Shown piece by piece: positions 12,560 through 22,722 of a stretch of 64,000 nt of DNA (its first letter is position 1; every line of letters starts with the position of its first letter). The DNA comes from Mucor racemosus (taxonomy: Eukaryota > Mucoromycota > Mucoromycetes > Mucorales > Mucoraceae). The stretch spans positions 1,426,001-1,490,000 of the forward strand of contig JAPEHQ010000004.1 in the NCBI GenBank assembly GCA_027405735.1. Reading direction: 5' to 3'. Position numbers and translations under genes: made by a program. The notes under the pieces are model-generated. The model saw only the letters and a list, made by a program, of their open reading frames with translations, ran no database searches and was not told the DNA's origin.

Positions 12560-13800
12560 CACTACATTCAATTGTCTTTTAAAATCCTTTAATTGATTTG
12601 GCTACAGGGGTAAATGTTGGCTCAGGTCTGGCATAATTATAGCTCCAGATGCAGTAGATCAATCTAATCGTGCTCTTTCTGCAATTTTCCATTTACAGCC
12701 GATGATACAAACATAGTAAATAATAATTAATGACTTATTACTATATCTATCTATAGTTTTTAATTAAGCAAAATAGCTTGTTCACTTTGAGTTTTACAAT
12801 TTTTGGCTGCAGTAGCCTCTGCAGAACTCTTCTTGGCATTGGTAGATGTAGATTTTTGAGGTTTCAGGTACAAGCCCTAATCAATGAGCAAAACACTCCA
12901 CTTTACAACATATCTTTTATGCTTAATAAACGATCCATCATACGATTCCGTACGCAAAATATAAGAATTCTGCTTTTTCACCTCATAAAAACAACCGCCG
13001 CATTCTTTATCGCCATTAGGCGTTTCATTTCCAGGATTACTAGTATATTACATATGTCCCCAATACAACTCTTTAGCATGTTCTCTCATGTACTATCTTG
13101 CTGGCTCTTCAGTGCTGAAAGATATTGTAGTCAAATTATGAAGTTTAGCATCTACGTGATTGGACTAAATCACAGATATTATACCATGAATCTTTTGTTC
13201 TGTAAATTCGAGAAGGCATTATTTGTTTTGAATTCAATTGTTTTTGTTGTAACGGGGGGAAAAGACCCTTTTTTTTTATATAATCACTTGACTTTTAATG
13301 ACATGGTTCAGTCGATTAGATCTGATGTTCAATTGAGTTTTGATGGAAAATGCCATCTAGTAGATTTCTTTACCCCGAGATGGATAAGCACAAGTTTAAA
13401 TGAACATCTACTACAATCCAACGTGTATCATAAACTAGCTTCAATCAATTGATTGTTTCTTAAAAAATGCTAATCGATTTTATGAAACAAAATGTATAGG
13501 ATAACGTACGGGCCTTGTAATACGCAGTAATATTTCGTAAACTTTACGACTTATGCTTTACGCTTCTTGTTAGTAGTATCATCGATACTTACTTGGACGT
13601 ACTTTACATATCCAAACCTACGCTCTAGTGGATCATCATCACCACGCAAGTCGCATCCAAATGTGATGATATATTTATCTATTTCATTAAACTAGTAATC
13701 AAAATCGCTGTCTTCATCAGAGCCTTCTTCACCTTGGCCATTGTGATCAAAGTCGATAAAATTGCCATCTAGTTGTTTAGTGAGATTTTCATATATCCCT
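12560..13800 (-). pseudogene. Decayed coding relic, family unknown
   Basis: Read on the minus strand, this stretch gives protein-like runs broken by stops. Near 13570-13790 it reads FIDFDHNGQGEEGSDEDSD and then TFGCDLRGDDDPLERRFGY. Near 12890-13250 it reads FSNLQNKRFMV, ENMLKSCIGDICNILVI and LEMKRLMAIKNAAVVFM. Near 12640 it reads RPEPTFTPVAKSI. Several stops interrupt it and no single frame is open. I do not recognise the family; a transposon-derived or lineage-specific protein is possible. The 224-codon plus-strand ORF at 12778-13452 lies antisense to these runs and looks like a shadow. Confidence is low. Confidence 0.3.
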
Positions 13801-14200
13801 TGTCCATGGGGGGGGGGGCAAATAAAATTCGTGGTTTATGTCATGACAAAAGATGTGCCTAATCTTCAAACTAAAATAAGCTTGGATTGGCCCAGCCATT
13901 ATGACAATAAACTAGTTTTTGCTCATATTTTTCATGTCAACCAGAAGCGGTATGGTGTTTAAAAGAGGTACCAAATTTGCTTTATTTAAACAAATCGAAA
14001 AGGGGAATTCAGCTCTCTAAATCAAATATACATCGATTTTTTTTTTTTTGAAGCACGTTTAATATGTCTAGCTTATACTCATACTTTCAGGATTATGATT
14101 TTAGTTCTTATCATTCTACTGGGATATTTAACAATTTACATCTTTAAATCGTCAATTCTGCACAAAATTCTTGTAGTTACCATCTTGAGAAAAATAAAGT
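13801..14200. other. Short spacer with a guanine run
   Basis: Begins with a G-homopolymer (11-12 bases, about 13807-13818), rare in this AT-rich window. A 66-codon plus-strand frame (13762-13962) crosses it and reads protein-like after the run (KDVPNLQTKISLDWPSHYD) but has no partner domain. The rest is AT-rich with nothing recognised. Confidence 0.35.
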
Positions 14201-14204
14201 TTTT

Positions 14205-15705
14205 TAAAAGCTAACTTTCAAAATTTTCAATCTTCAAAATCAGAGCGTGCCATCTTTTCTATAACTAACTCCACATTAAATGACAATCAGGATATACTTT
14301 GGATTCTGTAAAATAAATGTAAGTTAGTCGCATTATACTACCTGTCCCTAAATTTAGCTTATATCTCACAAAAGTCTCAAAAACACGTGAAATTCACTGC
14401 ATTTTCCTTGAAAACTCGGTCTCGCTTTTCATTCCTGCTCAATTTTTTTTTTCACTAAATAACGTCAAGAAAAAATTATATGCCAATGTACCTCTGATGT
14501 TCAGCTTTAATCCAAAAACAAGTATCCGGAAATATCCTATTTTTTACAATTGGTATTAATTTTTCAGCGCTAATGTTTTAGATTTCTACGCGGATTTTAC
14601 TGCTAAAGAATCGAAAACTTTGAAGCTTCATATCTCTACAAAACATTAAGCTATACTAACACTTTTTAATAATAAAACTTACTTGTTTTGAAAAGCTCTA
14701 TAACATATATTAATATAAAAAAATTCTGGGCACTTTTATTTTTTTCATTTTTTTGGGCATTTCTATAGTAGGTTTCAAAATATTGGTTAAATTGAGTAGC
14801 AGTTTTTTTTTACTCGTGGTATCACGCTCGTTGAGCTCTCTCGGATCCAATTTAGTTTTTTTCAAAATATTAATTTTTCGTGGAGATATCCTTAAAAATG
14901 TATACAAAAAGATACTTTCATTTCTAGCGTCCATTTTTCCCTTATATACCCTCATCCTAAATTCTGAATGTGAAAAAAAATTGGACAAAAATATTGTTTT
15001 CTCTATGAAAAATGCAGCTAAAAAGTTAAATAATAGCTCGATCAATAGATAATATTTGTGCGCATCATTGCCGTTTATTATATTTTAAATATGCTTATAA
15101 AAAGTGTTCTGTATCTACAAAAAACCTCTAAAATTTCAATTGCATTTTACGCAAAATTTAATGTGGAATGTTTTTCTGATTTTTGTTTAGATGTATGCAG
15201 AATCCAAAACTGTACAAAAGCTACTTAATACTCTAGGTCAGCTTACTTTGTAGATCGTGAGCCATTGAACAATTTTGTTTTTTTGAATCATTTTTCGTTC
15301 ATCTCAACAAATAAATTTTGGAGCCCAGCTACCATCAGCTTCAAGCTGTAATGTGAATTATTATTTTGATTTTCTTGACGAAAAATCAATATTTTTTTCT
15401 AAAATAAAAAATGCAGAGTAGCAATCAATTATTATACCTATTACCTATCTTGTGAATACAGAAATTAAGCCCTGGATAATGAGTTTTAATTTTTACAAAA
15501 TAATAAACTATTATTTACAACTGCAGAAAACAAAGAAAAAAATCCCATCCTTGTGAATATTGATCCAATTAACCTTCATTTATACATGATTGTAGATTTA
15601 AATATATTCTGCATAAAAATTCATAGTTCTACTTTCACAAATGACTGTGAATTGAGAAAACCATCAGCAAAACATGATATTTTTATCCAATAAAACTACC
15701 TGTTG
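14205..15705 (+). repeat. R1 dispersed repeat, copy 2
   Basis: Second R1 copy in the same orientation as copy 1. It is most similar to copy 3 at 39.3 kb: both carry the same downstream part (the stretch around 15420-15690 matches 40540-40800 nearly base for base) and both are followed by the same LTR. The 14.2-16.2 and 39.3-41.3 kb blocks are therefore duplicates of one joined unit. The opposite-strand ORF at 14710-15045 is the longest version of the conserved short R1 frame. Confidence 0.8.
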
Positions 15706-16236
15706 TGTCGTATATTTTCATGTTGAATAAATAATACTTAAAAAAGAATAAAATTAAAAGAGAATGAGTAATGAATCATTTCTTCTGCTGTATAATAAAA
15801 CAATATATCGTGTATTTAGATATAAAAGTATGGCCTTTTACTGTATATTGATTTGACATTGAGATCCTGAGATGTGATTTAAGGCACTATTAAACCATTA
15901 GATATGTTTGATAGTAATCTATGCATGGAAATGGATCGATCATGATTTAACCGTGCTTGCAAAGCTTATGAGTTGCCTTGTTTCAATGTTGCGCTAAATA
16001 TGCTTGGATGTTGATTTAATAGCTACTTGATTGATTAACCGCTGGGATTAAATAATATGGTGTCATAATTGAGGTCCAAGCGTTCTTAGTAATTAATGGA
16101 TTAAACTTAGTACGCTAGGAGTTTCTTATATCCGATATCAAGGGTTTGCATTTCAATACATTCCGTAGTCAATAGATTGTAATATACGTTGATACTGTAG
16201 AAGGTGATAACGTATGATACTAGGTGGTATACAACA
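15706..16236 (-). mobile_element. Solo LTR, family C, copy 1
   Basis: Reverse-orientation relative of the LTR at 50330-50857. The right edge reads TGTTGTATACCACC on the minus strand and the left edge closes with TACGACA, matching the other copy's ends. An 'atataaaag' element lies inside (about 15823). No target duplication is visible here, possibly because the block was copied together with R1. No internal retrotransposon genes flank it. Confidence 0.6.
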
Positions 16237-17649
16237 GGTCTAAATCCGATATCTACCTGCAGAATAATTGGTGATTATAAAACTTTGTATAGTGTTGACT
16301 TGATTTGAATGAATGAATGAATAAACTCATGCTAATCTATTTAGTTTCTAAAAATATTTGTTTCTATTTAATGACCAACAGCCACGAAGAGGAAAGCCAG
16401 ATGCTGTCTTGTATACCACTACCAACTATCAAAGGTATACCATAATCATTACTTATTAGCTTGTTAATTGATTTTACTAATAAAGTTTTTATAGGTCAAA
16501 AGTAAAGGCGTATTCAGTTCAAATCGCTTGAAACAATTCAATTATGCTCATTTATATGATTTATTATCTCTTGCTCATTTAGTTGCTATATTTGATTTTA
16601 ATATTTTGTTCATACTGCTAGTCGACTCGTTCGTTCATTAGAGTTAATTCACCATCCTTGATTAGCGTATCTATAATAACGGCCCATTATTAGTTAATGG
16701 TTTGTAAAACTATTAAAAGGGGTCATCTAATCTCAGATTTACCTGATGATTCAACTGCTGATGCTAAACTAGCATCAAATTAGTTGTGCTAACTCACAAT
16801 AAAGTAAGGCGTTGTTTTATCAAGTACAATATTGGCGTTCAGTGTATTTCAGCTAAATTAAACAGATAGAGATATGGTTCATGCAAAGATTTTTGAATGT
16901 GTGAGAGAGCTCAGATCTACGAACACAAAAAAATAATCCAAATTGTGATGCTTCTTCGTCGACCTGTACGAGATTTTTTTTGTGGCGATATCTGGTGGCT
17001 CAAGTGCAATTTAGGCATTAAATTGTCAAATGTATCGAATCAAGATAAAACTGGTTGATTGATATAACGGATAATAAATGCATTGTCATTTATCAAATGG
17101 TGGGTAAATGCAAAATGTACTGTATAAAGCAAAACTTACTTTTGAATGAAAGTACTAATTATTCTGATTAACATCAATAGGTTCAAAAAGCATAGTTATT
17201 AAGTGCAATAATCATTGCTATTAAATTGCATAATTTGACATGCAGAAAACTCTTGAATCATTTATTCTTTTTTTGGTAATGCTACAAATCATCGTTCAAT
17301 ATGACTGAATATTATTAATGGATCAGAGAAAACATAACTGATCAAAACTGATACCCAATGTACATCGTCGAGGTCAAGTTCGGTGAAAGGTATATTCATT
17401 GTGTAGTGGAAATCGCAATATTTTGATGGATAGAGGTTACAGGATCAAGACGCTGTGTTTGCCTCAGGATTTTTAAAAGGGTTTAAAAACATACTTCATC
17501 CAACTTACTTAGATGCTAAATAATCACCGTATACTATTAGTATCATTTTGTCTTTTATTTAACTGTTGTATTATTAAAAATCAAGTTCTTCATAGCTTAT
17601 AACAATGACAATGGGATGTTTTTTATTTTAAATTGACAATTGTCATAAG

Positions 17650-18296
17650 GCGGGCTGATGATACGTTTGATATCACTGTAGATGGAACCAGTCAATTTAG
17701 TTTATGGGATTTGTGGATTACATCTATTTAGATCTCCATTTCATCTGGTGTCTAACTTGAATTACCGCTGGGATAAATCAGGAATCACTTTGATTTGAAA
17801 TGTCTGATTGATACAGCAAGTAATCTTATAACCGAGATGTGGGTCATAGCAAATTATAATTATTGACCTGAATCATAAATACACCATTATTCAATATGGC
17901 CTGATTTCATTCATGATAAAATCAGGACCTAAAGATATCGGGTAGGTTATGGAAATGGCATGTTCCTATTTGTTCTCATTAATTTATAATATAGATTAGA
18001 AATTGTGTATAAATAGAAGGACATCTTCCTTTCAAATAAGAGTCAATTAAGTTCTACTTGATAATAAAAGCCTAACGTTATCTAGTCGAATTCCTATTGT
18101 TTTTTTTATACTTTTTTTCCGTGAATATCTCTACCTGTTCCACAGGATTTGAATGAAAATACTAAGGAGCCGTTTATAAGTACTTAAGTTAGTTCTAGTA
18201 AAGCATTGAATAAATTGGCTTGGGATAAAGAGGATAAAAAGACGGCAATAGGTTTCAGTGATAATGGCCATGTTTATGTTTATTATATTGGAAACG
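17650..18296 (+). pseudogene. Dynein intermediate chain WD40 relic in X copy A (split by LTR)
   Basis: Reading through the junction left when the LTR (17712-18144) and one target copy are removed gives short runs such as VDGTSQFSLWDLNENTKEP, a stop, then ALNKLAWDKEDKKTAIGFSD and HVYVYYIGN, followed by a GTAAG donor. This resembles the last WD40 blade of cytoplasmic dynein intermediate chains, where the corresponding text has the form DG.G...LWNLN.DTE and ALN...W....... IAVGDS.G.IV.YDVG. Copies B and C carry the same exon with different lesions. The parent gene is not in the window. The identification rests on remembered family features and is good but not certain. Confidence 0.6.
17712..18144 (+). 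mobile_element. Solo LTR, family B, copy 1 (TSD GGATT)
   Basis: 433 bases beginning TGTGGATTACATC and ending CTGTTCCACA, so the ends are TG...CA with a short inverted TGTGGA/TCCACA. Exact 5-base target duplications GGATT flank it (17707-17711 and 18145-18149). The paralogous X copy C has no insertion at the matching place (about 48211-48235). Inside are a TATA-like 'tataaatag' (about 18010) and a possible polyA signal 'aataaaag' (about 18063). No gag/pol adjoins it. Confidence 0.85.
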
Positions 18297-20084
18297 TAAG
18301 ATTAAAGCTCAATTTTCGTTACCTCTAGCGCAATAATTATCAAGCAAGTCTATACTGTCATCAAATAAACTACCACACAATACTAACATGTATAATGATT
18401 TACAGTAATTACTGTAGCTCAAATCAAGTGGATACAGCATCGTAAATTCTTGAAAAAGTTCTCAAGTATTATAAGATCTCTTATTTTTAAGACTCACAAC
18501 GCTTATAAGCGGAATATTTATTTCAAAAATTATTCTTGTCCAGATCATCAATTTTGACATTTTTTAAATTTTTTTTTTTGATTTTGCAAATCTAAAGTTA
18601 ATTATACTACTAATTATAAAAACAAAAAATATACACATATACAGAATTCAATGCTCTATTTCCTCAATAAAAAATAACAAACATTTTTATTGCAAAATAT
18701 CACATGAAAATCCTTTAATCAAAAATCCGTTTTTGGGCCAAAAATGCTAAGTTTCATTACTTAACATTTAATATTAAGCTTTTATAAAATGCGTATTAGC
18801 TATGGCTACAATTTTCTCTCACAATGTAGTATATTTAAACGTTGAGTTTGGTATCAAAATTTGATTTTTCTGTTTTTTGATCAAAATCATGAGTGTTGGT
18901 AAGGGTAAAATGAGTCACCAAAAATGTCCGCTAAAAAAACTGAATTTTCAGACCTTACGTGGTTAAATATAAGAAAAGTAAAGTAAAAAAATGCATTTTT
19001 ATTTAAAACTTAGATATACCATAGTATAAGAGACTTAGCTGTTCAATCTTGCTATGCTCAATTACGGCGTCGCTCTACAGGCTCGCTCTTACAATATTTC
19101 AATGAATGTATGATATGACAGACGGTTTTTCTGGTAGAAAAATGTATGCTTCTATGATTACTACAGATATTATGGCTTATTTTGCTTAGTTTATAGTTCA
19201 GGTGCTGTAATGCTGCTTTTACATTGGCTGAAATGTGCAATTTAGAAGGGTTTTAAATGCGCTAAATAATGTGAAGCCTTGAAAATCCTTTTATACGTGT
19301 GTTGTTTCTCTTTTTTTGTATTCATATTCCGAGGATATATTCACCGTTTGGTAAGGCATATCAGACTATCAAGCTGGCATTCTTTTCTTGTATCTGAATA
19401 CGCATTCTAATATAAGGGACTAATGTTTTTAATATAGTAGCAGCCGTTATCTTAGAGACTGATATTTTTATTTAACCGCATTTTAGGATCAAATATCATT
19501 ATTTACTATTGTATCGTTGGACGTATTTCTTGATTACCAGATCAAATCGAAGGCAATAATATTTATATCCACTCAATGAAAAGCTAGAGCTGGCTACAAA
19601 CTCACGAAATGTTTCAGAAAAGTGATACAATATCAAATGATATAGAAACACAAAAAAAGAATAACCTGATGTCTTGCCTAATAACCATCATGGTTTTGAT
19701 CGTATCTATACTTGAAAACAAGTCTTTTTACCGCGGACAATCGTAAACTAAAATAGTAAGTTTAAAGAAGATTAATTTGTTTAAATTTTATGTATGGTAA
19801 AGTAACATCTATAATCTTAGATTTGGCTTGCATATAAATTTAAGCATTAAGTGTTATTTAAGTTTATGCTCGAGCAAAAACCATTGTTGCTGTAAACATT
19901 ATAGCTATAAATATATTTACCAATGATGATGACAATCGTAAGTATATTGTTGGCTCTTGCATGTATTGTTCTACATCAACAACGTATTGAATTGTATTGT
20001 CTATAATCTATAATATTAATAAAAACAAATTTAATTTAAAAACGCATTCCAGTAGAAAATGTAATGGAATTTTAAGAGCGGCAC

Positions 20085-20340
20085 AATGCTCAGTGTACAA
20101 ACCAATTTGTTCCCATATGATCAGCTCATTATGCTCATGGACAGATTTTATTAGTATGCACAAATAGGGATAATGATATGCTTATGGGCAATTCTACTAT
20201 CATGCACACATGGGATTAATGTCATGCACATGGACAGAATCTATAACTCTGCACATACAGGCTTAGTGTTGTGCTCATGTGCAGTTTCTTTTGTTATGTC
20301 CATGCGCATCTTATTATCTTTTTAGCCATATTCAGTGGGC
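20085..20340 (+). repeat. Degenerate bipartite tandem repeat, period about 47 bases
   Basis: Half-units alternate between about 25 and 22 bases, each opening with TGCTCATG or TGCACA-like text and containing a GGACAG or GGGAT core. At least eight half-units follow one another. The same array occurs inverted at about 41985-42250 in X copy B, so it belongs to one end of X. Confidence 0.7.
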
Positions 20341-20409
20341 AGAACAGCTCAGGCTATAGTGTGCAGCCCACCTGGGCACAACGAAATCATCTTGTGCAGC
20401 ACGGGTCTG

Positions 20410-20980
20410 TCGTAGTAATGTAGTGATTGGCAACGAATCGAGCTGTCTCGACAAACTTCATTCGAGTTGGCTCGTAGTAGGCTCAAATAAAACTCGACTC
20501 GACTCGACTCCAATATGGGGCTGTGGTCGAGTCCAGCTTATGCTAGTAAATTTGGCTGTCAAAACCCAACTTGACACCAATACTACTCCAATATATTATA
20601 TTGCTCCAAATGACATCACCTCATGAACACAGCAACTCTGGTTTTATGAAACGTTTCGGAAGGAAATCTTTCTTTTAAAAATTACGAATCAATTTAAAAT
20701 TGGACGAGCTACAAAAAACATAGAATCGACAAATGGCGGTATCTATACAGTTCTCTGTCAAATGTTGAAAACATTCTCAAGCCTCTAGTGTTTTGCACAT
20801 TTTTTACAGCTTAAAAATAGGCTACAGCTTAAAGGGCGCTTCTCAGTGCGTAATTTCATTTAAAGTCCGAGAGACGATATGGGTCACATGGCCGCATAAA
20901 TTTTTTTTTCGATATTTTGATCGAGTGATATGATTGGCTTATTTATAGCCCAGCAAAATTGACGCTCTTTCAAATTTCAA
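20410..20980. other. Spacer with CTCGA microsatellite
   Basis: Contains a short (CTCGA)n run at about 20496-20511 and then 'ggtcgagtccagcttatg' with 'taaatttggctg' (20533-20565). A close relative of this text occurs at 46685-46702 plus 47179-47200, where an LTR splits it. It may be a small independent repeat. No gene was seen. Confidence 0.45.
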
Positions 20981-20984
20981 GCGA

Positions 20985-21650
20985 TATTAGTGGCTCCCAT
21001 CATTTGAACCATTTCTTAATGATATTTTTTGCCGAAATAATCTGTCATTACTCCATGAAAAATGCAGTTAGAATCAAATAAAAAAATGGAAATGAAAGCG
21101 ACATATTTTGTGAACATTTCAATACTAAAATATAGACGTAAACATTCTCTAATGGTTCGTTTTTAATTGATGAACATCATCAGTCATTTATTCAATTTTT
21201 AAAGATTTGGAGATAATGTATCATTACCGGATCAAAATTGTAGCTAGAATCAAGTAAAATAATGCAAATGAACGCAGTAAAGTTTGTGCATTCTTTGGTA
21301 CCGAAAAAACAAATTTATAAAAGTCTCCATATTTTGTTTTTAATTGATAAAAATCACCAGTCATTTAGTCAAGTTTTATAAATTTGGATATAATGAATCA
21401 TTACTCAATCAAAATTGTAGCTAGAATCAAGCGAAATAATGCTAATAGATGTAAAAAAAGGCTGCACATATCGTGATACCAAATAAAAGCACATATAAAT
21501 GTCTCCATGGTTTGCTTTTAATTGATAAAAACGATCAGTCATCTAGCTGATTTTTAAAGATTTGGGTATAATGTATTGTTGCTCCATCAAAAATACATTT
21601 ACAATGAAGCAAAATAATACCAATAAAGCTGCAAATTTGCATCACATTGA
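20985..21650. repeat. Tandem array, unit about 178 bases, 3-4 degenerate units
   Basis: The phrase 'tttttaattgat' recurs at about 21160, 21337 and 21516, and 'tagaatcaa' with a following 'aataatgc' recurs at about 21070, 21247 and 21421. Between them, 'atcagtcat', 'aagatttgg' and 'ataatgtatcatta' also recur in register. The units have diverged but keep order and spacing, so this is a real tandem array rather than chance AT-rich similarity. Confidence 0.75.
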
Positions 21651-22722
21651 GGTATTAAGAAATACAGCCTGAAAAATGGCATAATACTGTTTATTTGAGT
21701 TTTGAGAATGGCAAATCATTTAACAATTCTAACATTCCTGGATACTACAAATGTCAAGACATTTTACTAAAGTTTTAAATGTAATATAATTAATTTACTA
21801 ACATGTATCTTCAATTCGGTGTATAATAGTCTTCAAAACCTTTAAAATTAGTAGAGATATCAATGATTAAGAAATAGAGATTTTGTATTTTTTGAGAATA
21901 TGTGATGTGATGAAGATAATTTCTGAGCAAAAATGTGTAGCGATGGATAGCCTTTAAAGATATTTAATTATGGGATTAATTGTGCATACACATCAAATAC
22001 ATAGCTCACTAGTACTTTGTGGAGAATGGTTCCGAATAAGCAATTTTGTACTTCAACTGATTCAACAAAAACATGAAAGATTTCAGTTTTAGGTTACAAT
22101 ATCAATGGAAATCTTTTGTCTGTTATATAGAATTATATACTTTGACCATCTGTTCAATCAAAAATATTCAAAATAGATGTTTGACATCCGGGTACATAGT
22201 CTTTAGTCATCAAATAAGAGCATAATCGCCTGCAAACCTGGTAAAAGTTTTTTTTTTAAAAAAAGAATGATAAAGAGACACATAAAAAACGTGGTGCTTC
22301 TGGAGTATTTGCTTCTTTTTTTATAGCTCATTTTATAACTTGCTCTTTAAGCTATTGAAATAGTCCATTGATTGCTATGTGTACAACAGGAACGGTATGA
22401 AATGCATGCATCCATAAGTGATGTTACCTATTCTGTAAAGCAATAGATTTTTTAGAAATCCTTTGCTTTACAAAAAAAAAAAAAAAAAACGAAGAGTTAA
22501 TCTACTTGAACAAGCAATGAATGCAACCATGAATTGAAGATAACAAGAATGACGATTTAGCAGAATCCACATCTAAAACATACTCCACACCTTCAAAACG
22601 TTCATGAATCCTGGGCTTTTTAAATGTCCGTATAGTGCAAAGCGTAAGAAAATTTTGTTACATAACTTTATCTTCTTTCGTCGCTCCAACAATTTTATTC
22701 TAACAACAAATACGCGTTGAAC
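21651..22722. other. Intergenic upstream of symplekin
   Basis: AT-rich spacer without recognisable genes or repeats. An adenine run of about 18 lies near 22473-22490. The last 100 bases should contain the promoter and leader of the symplekin gene. Confidence 0.5.

Larger units (their letters stand above)
16330..20410 (+). repeat. X repeat, copy A (interrupted by an LTR)
   Basis: Roughly 4 kb of dispersed repeat, present in inverse orientation as copy B (41.95-45.48 kb) and copy C (45.5-49.2 kb). Shared landmarks in order are: an intron-like junction near 16434-16500; 'cgtcgacctgtacgag' near 16960; a WD40-like exon split at 17.7-18.3 kb; a non-coding core at 18.5-19.0 kb ('accaacactcatgattttg' on the other strand); 'attacggcgtcgctctac' near 19060; and a terminal block at 20080-20410 built of a 47-base repeat. 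A family-B LTR (17712-18144) is inserted. No transposase or terminal repeats were found. Confidence 0.75.

Noticed and set aside
12778..13452. 224-codon plus-strand ORF
   Set aside because: Antisense to minus-strand protein-like text; the composition is poor in acidic residues, and the frame has no domain, leader or splice context.
16378..16440. Possible captured first exon (MTNSHEEESQMLSC) in X copy A
   Set aside because: It reads well and is followed by a donor and acceptor, but a stop follows after the splice and it cannot be tied to any family.
20985..21650. Centromeric satellite
   Set aside because: The array is only 3-4 units, decayed and within 1.1 kb of an expressed-looking gene; there is no evidence of centromere function.
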